Source: Methylococcaceae bacterium (GTDB lineage: Bacteria; Pseudomonadota; Gammaproteobacteria; Methylococcales; Methylomonadaceae). From it: a DNA stretch of 16,688 nucleotides. The notes beneath the pieces are model-generated. The model was not told the origin of the DNA and did no database searches. It was given only the letters and a program-made list of their open reading frames with translations. Numbering within the stretch: position 1 is the first letter of the stretch; each line of letters opens with the position of its first letter. Where the stretch lies: NCBI GenBank assembly GCA_013140465.1, contig JABFST010000031.1:1-16688 (forward strand), written 5' to 3'. This document shows positions 15,344 to 16,688 of this stretch, piece by piece. Both the position numbers and the translations under genes were made by a program.

Positions 15344-15895
15344 CTAACGCTCAAAAACCGATTGCAGGGTAACGACGGCATCTGTCGTGCCGCCTGTGCC
15401 GCGTGCGGTAATCCGGTACACGCTACTACCGCCCGCAGCCGAGGTGATGCACTGGATAATATATTGGGGTTGCGCAGTTTTGGTGGAACCCTCTAAATTA
15501 GCGAGAGCCGTCAAAGCTTTACCTGCGGTAGACCAAACGTTACCCGGACTATCATCTATAATAGGGGCATCGTTATACGCGTAAAAACCCACTAGACCCA
15601 AATTTTGGGCAATCGGGCAAGGCAACAAGTCGGCAGTTTTTTCCTCTGCCTCGCGCAGGGCCGTTTCGGCGGCTTGAAAAGCTAGGTTACGGTCGCGTAA
15701 ATTGCCCGCCATTTTTTCTTCTAGCCCCGTAAACTGGGCGGCGGAAATGCCGATAATCGTCAGCAGCACCAAGATGACCAAGCTAATCGCCAACACCGCA
15801 CCGGTTTGTTGCGGTCGTGGTATAAACGGGCGTTTTTTGGCAAGCCGATAACACTGCCCAAATATTCGCACGGTGTTAAGTGGGTTCTGGTTCAT
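15344..15895 (-). CDS. pilX: Minor type IV pilin PilX
   Basis: Pilin-like protein of 183 residues with a PilX N-terminal domain: QTG, then AVLAISLVILVLLTIIGISA, followed by the highly conserved LEEKMAGNLRDRNLAFQAAETALREAE. The prepilin-peptidase site is Gly32-Ala33, so the leader is unusually long (32 residues, with several basic residues). The fifth mature residue is Ile, not Glu, in keeping with tip-located GspK/PilX-like minor pilins, which do not need to pair Glu5 with a neighbour. The start ATG overlaps the pilW stop as ATGA, so the two are probably translationally coupled. pilY1 starts 78 bases downstream. PilX is expected to join PilW, PilV, FimU and PilY1 in the priming complex. Confidence 0.88.
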   Translation of the reverse strand: MNQNPLNTVRIFGQCYRLAKKRPFIPRPQQTGAVLAISLVILVLLTIIGISAAQFTGLEEKMAGNLRDRNLAFQAAETALREAEEKTADLLPCPIAQNLGLVGFYAYNDAPIIDDSPGNVWSTAGKALTALANLEGSTKTAQPQYIIQCITSAAGGSSVYRITARGTGGTTDAVVTLQSVFER

Positions 15896-16688
15896 GACAA
15901 GCGGTTGCGCAAGGCGATGGTGGCGGAAAACACCCGCCGTATCCGGCGGTCGGCGGGGATGTCAAAACCATTGAAAGGTAAAGGGGTGGCAGCAACGCGG
16001 GCCATATTGTCATCCGAACGCACCAACAGCCTGATGCGGACACTGACCACCTTCGCCCAGTCGGTCACGGCATCGGCTTTTACATAATATTGGACGACCC
16101 CATGATTGCCGGATTCCACAGAAGTGGTCGCCGTATCGACACCGTACAAAATTTCCATACGCTCCACACCCTCAACCAATTCTTCAGACGCATTAGCGCC
16201 GACACGACGATAGAGGGAAGGCTGGCTAGCTGCATTATTTCTAACGTAATAGCTGGTCGTGTTTATCGGAAAAACTTGGGCACCTGCGATATAAGATGCC
16301 ATAGTACCTGATGCAGGTATATTTCCCGGCACACACCCGCCTGCACCAGACACATAATTGAGGGTAGCCCCGGCAATCGAGGTAATTTGGAACACATCAG
16401 CGCGGCTGCAATTGGCAATCACAGCAAGCGCACATTTGTTAGCACCTGCAGATGACAAAAAATCCACCGCCTTAAAGTTGGTTGTTGAAGCCATCAGGTT
16501 GTCGTTAGTTAGGGTCAGGTTTGGGGCCGTGGCAGAAACAGAGTTGTCCAGCACCACGCTTTTGACGCTATTATCCACTGAAACGACAGAAAAACCCTGA
16601 TCGCTAGCCCTACGGATAGACAGCACGTCCGACCCGCCAACAGGGTTATTCAGCGTATTCATCGCATCTTCATTCATATCATCTGCGC
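15892..16688 (-). CDS. pilW: Minor type IV pilin PilW, C-terminal part (N-terminus off window)
   Basis: The frame is open to the right edge, so the prepilin leader and N-terminal helix lie beyond the window. About 265 residues remain. They include the PilW hallmark LVEGVERMEILYGVDT, then a QYYVKADAVTDWAKVVSVRIRLLVRS strand block and a C-terminal RRVFSATIALRNRLS, as in other PilW proteins. Two cysteine pairs are visible (NKCALAVIANCS and GAGGCVPG carries a further single Cys). Internal ATGs such as 16677 should not be taken as starts. The gene ends in TGA overlapping the pilX start. pilV and fimT/fimU are expected further right. Confidence 0.9.
   Translation of the reverse strand, partial: ADDMNEDAMNTLNNPVGGSDVLSIRRASDQGFSVVSVDNSVKSVVLDNSVSATAPNLTLTNDNLMASTTNFKAVDFLSSAGANKCALAVIANCSRADVFQITSIAGATLNYVSGAGGCVPGNIPASGTMASYIAGAQVFPINTTSYYVRNNAASQPSLYRRVGANASEELVEGVERMEILYGVDTATTSVESGNHGVVQYYVKADAVTDWAKVVSVRIRLLVRSDDNMARVAATPLPFNGFDIPADRRIRRVFSATIALRNRLS

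Overview
The window looks like chromosomal DNA of a gammaproteobacterium of moderate GC content. The pointers are an SrmB-type and a DbpA-type DEAD-box helicase, a DUF3301 protein, a CorB-like CBS protein and a type IV pilus minor-pilin cluster in the order pilW-pilX-pilY1-pilE. Methylotroph- or Thiotrichales-like lineages would fit, but I cannot fix the genus by eye. I see no tRNA, rRNA, CRISPR array, prophage or intact insertion sequence.

Layout. (1) 1-700: 3' end of a CorB/HlyC-type transporter-associated protein (+), closed by a GC-rich hairpin repeat. (2) 830-2240: dbpA (-). (3) 2406-3959: a fused aminoglycoside-phosphotransferase-like / P-loop kinase protein (+). (4) 4084-5277: wecA-like polyprenyl-phosphate sugar-1-phosphate transferase (-), with an unusual arginine-rich pentapeptide-repeat tail. 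(5) 5278-5964: 687 bases without a convincing gene. (6) 5965-7314: srmB (-). (7) 7483-8142: rhomboid protease (+), followed by a 108-residue two-helix membrane protein (+) whose leader can fold into competing hairpins, one of which buries the ribosome binding site. (8) 8577-8706: a perfect bidirectional terminator and a second perfect palindrome between convergent genes. (9) 8728-9399: carboxylesterase (-), divergent from a DUF3301 protein (+). (10) 9860-16688: the pilus operon, read on the minus strand from the right edge (pilW partial, pilX, pilY1, pilE).

How the genes fit together. The last 6.8 kb is one functional unit: PilW, PilX and the large adhesin PilY1 are expected to form the tip/priming complex of type IV pili, with PilE a pilin of the same operon. 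pilW and pilX overlap by ATGA and are probably translationally coupled. The left 9.8 kb is a set of mostly single housekeeping genes on alternating strands. Two of them, dbpA and srmB, both act in 50S ribosomal subunit assembly, and wecA starts surface polysaccharide synthesis. The most interesting unexplained structure is the leader at 8172-8244, where four complementary segments are arranged so that pairing 2:3 excludes 3:4, the geometry of an attenuator or riboswitch-like translational switch, directly downstream of a rhomboid protease gene.
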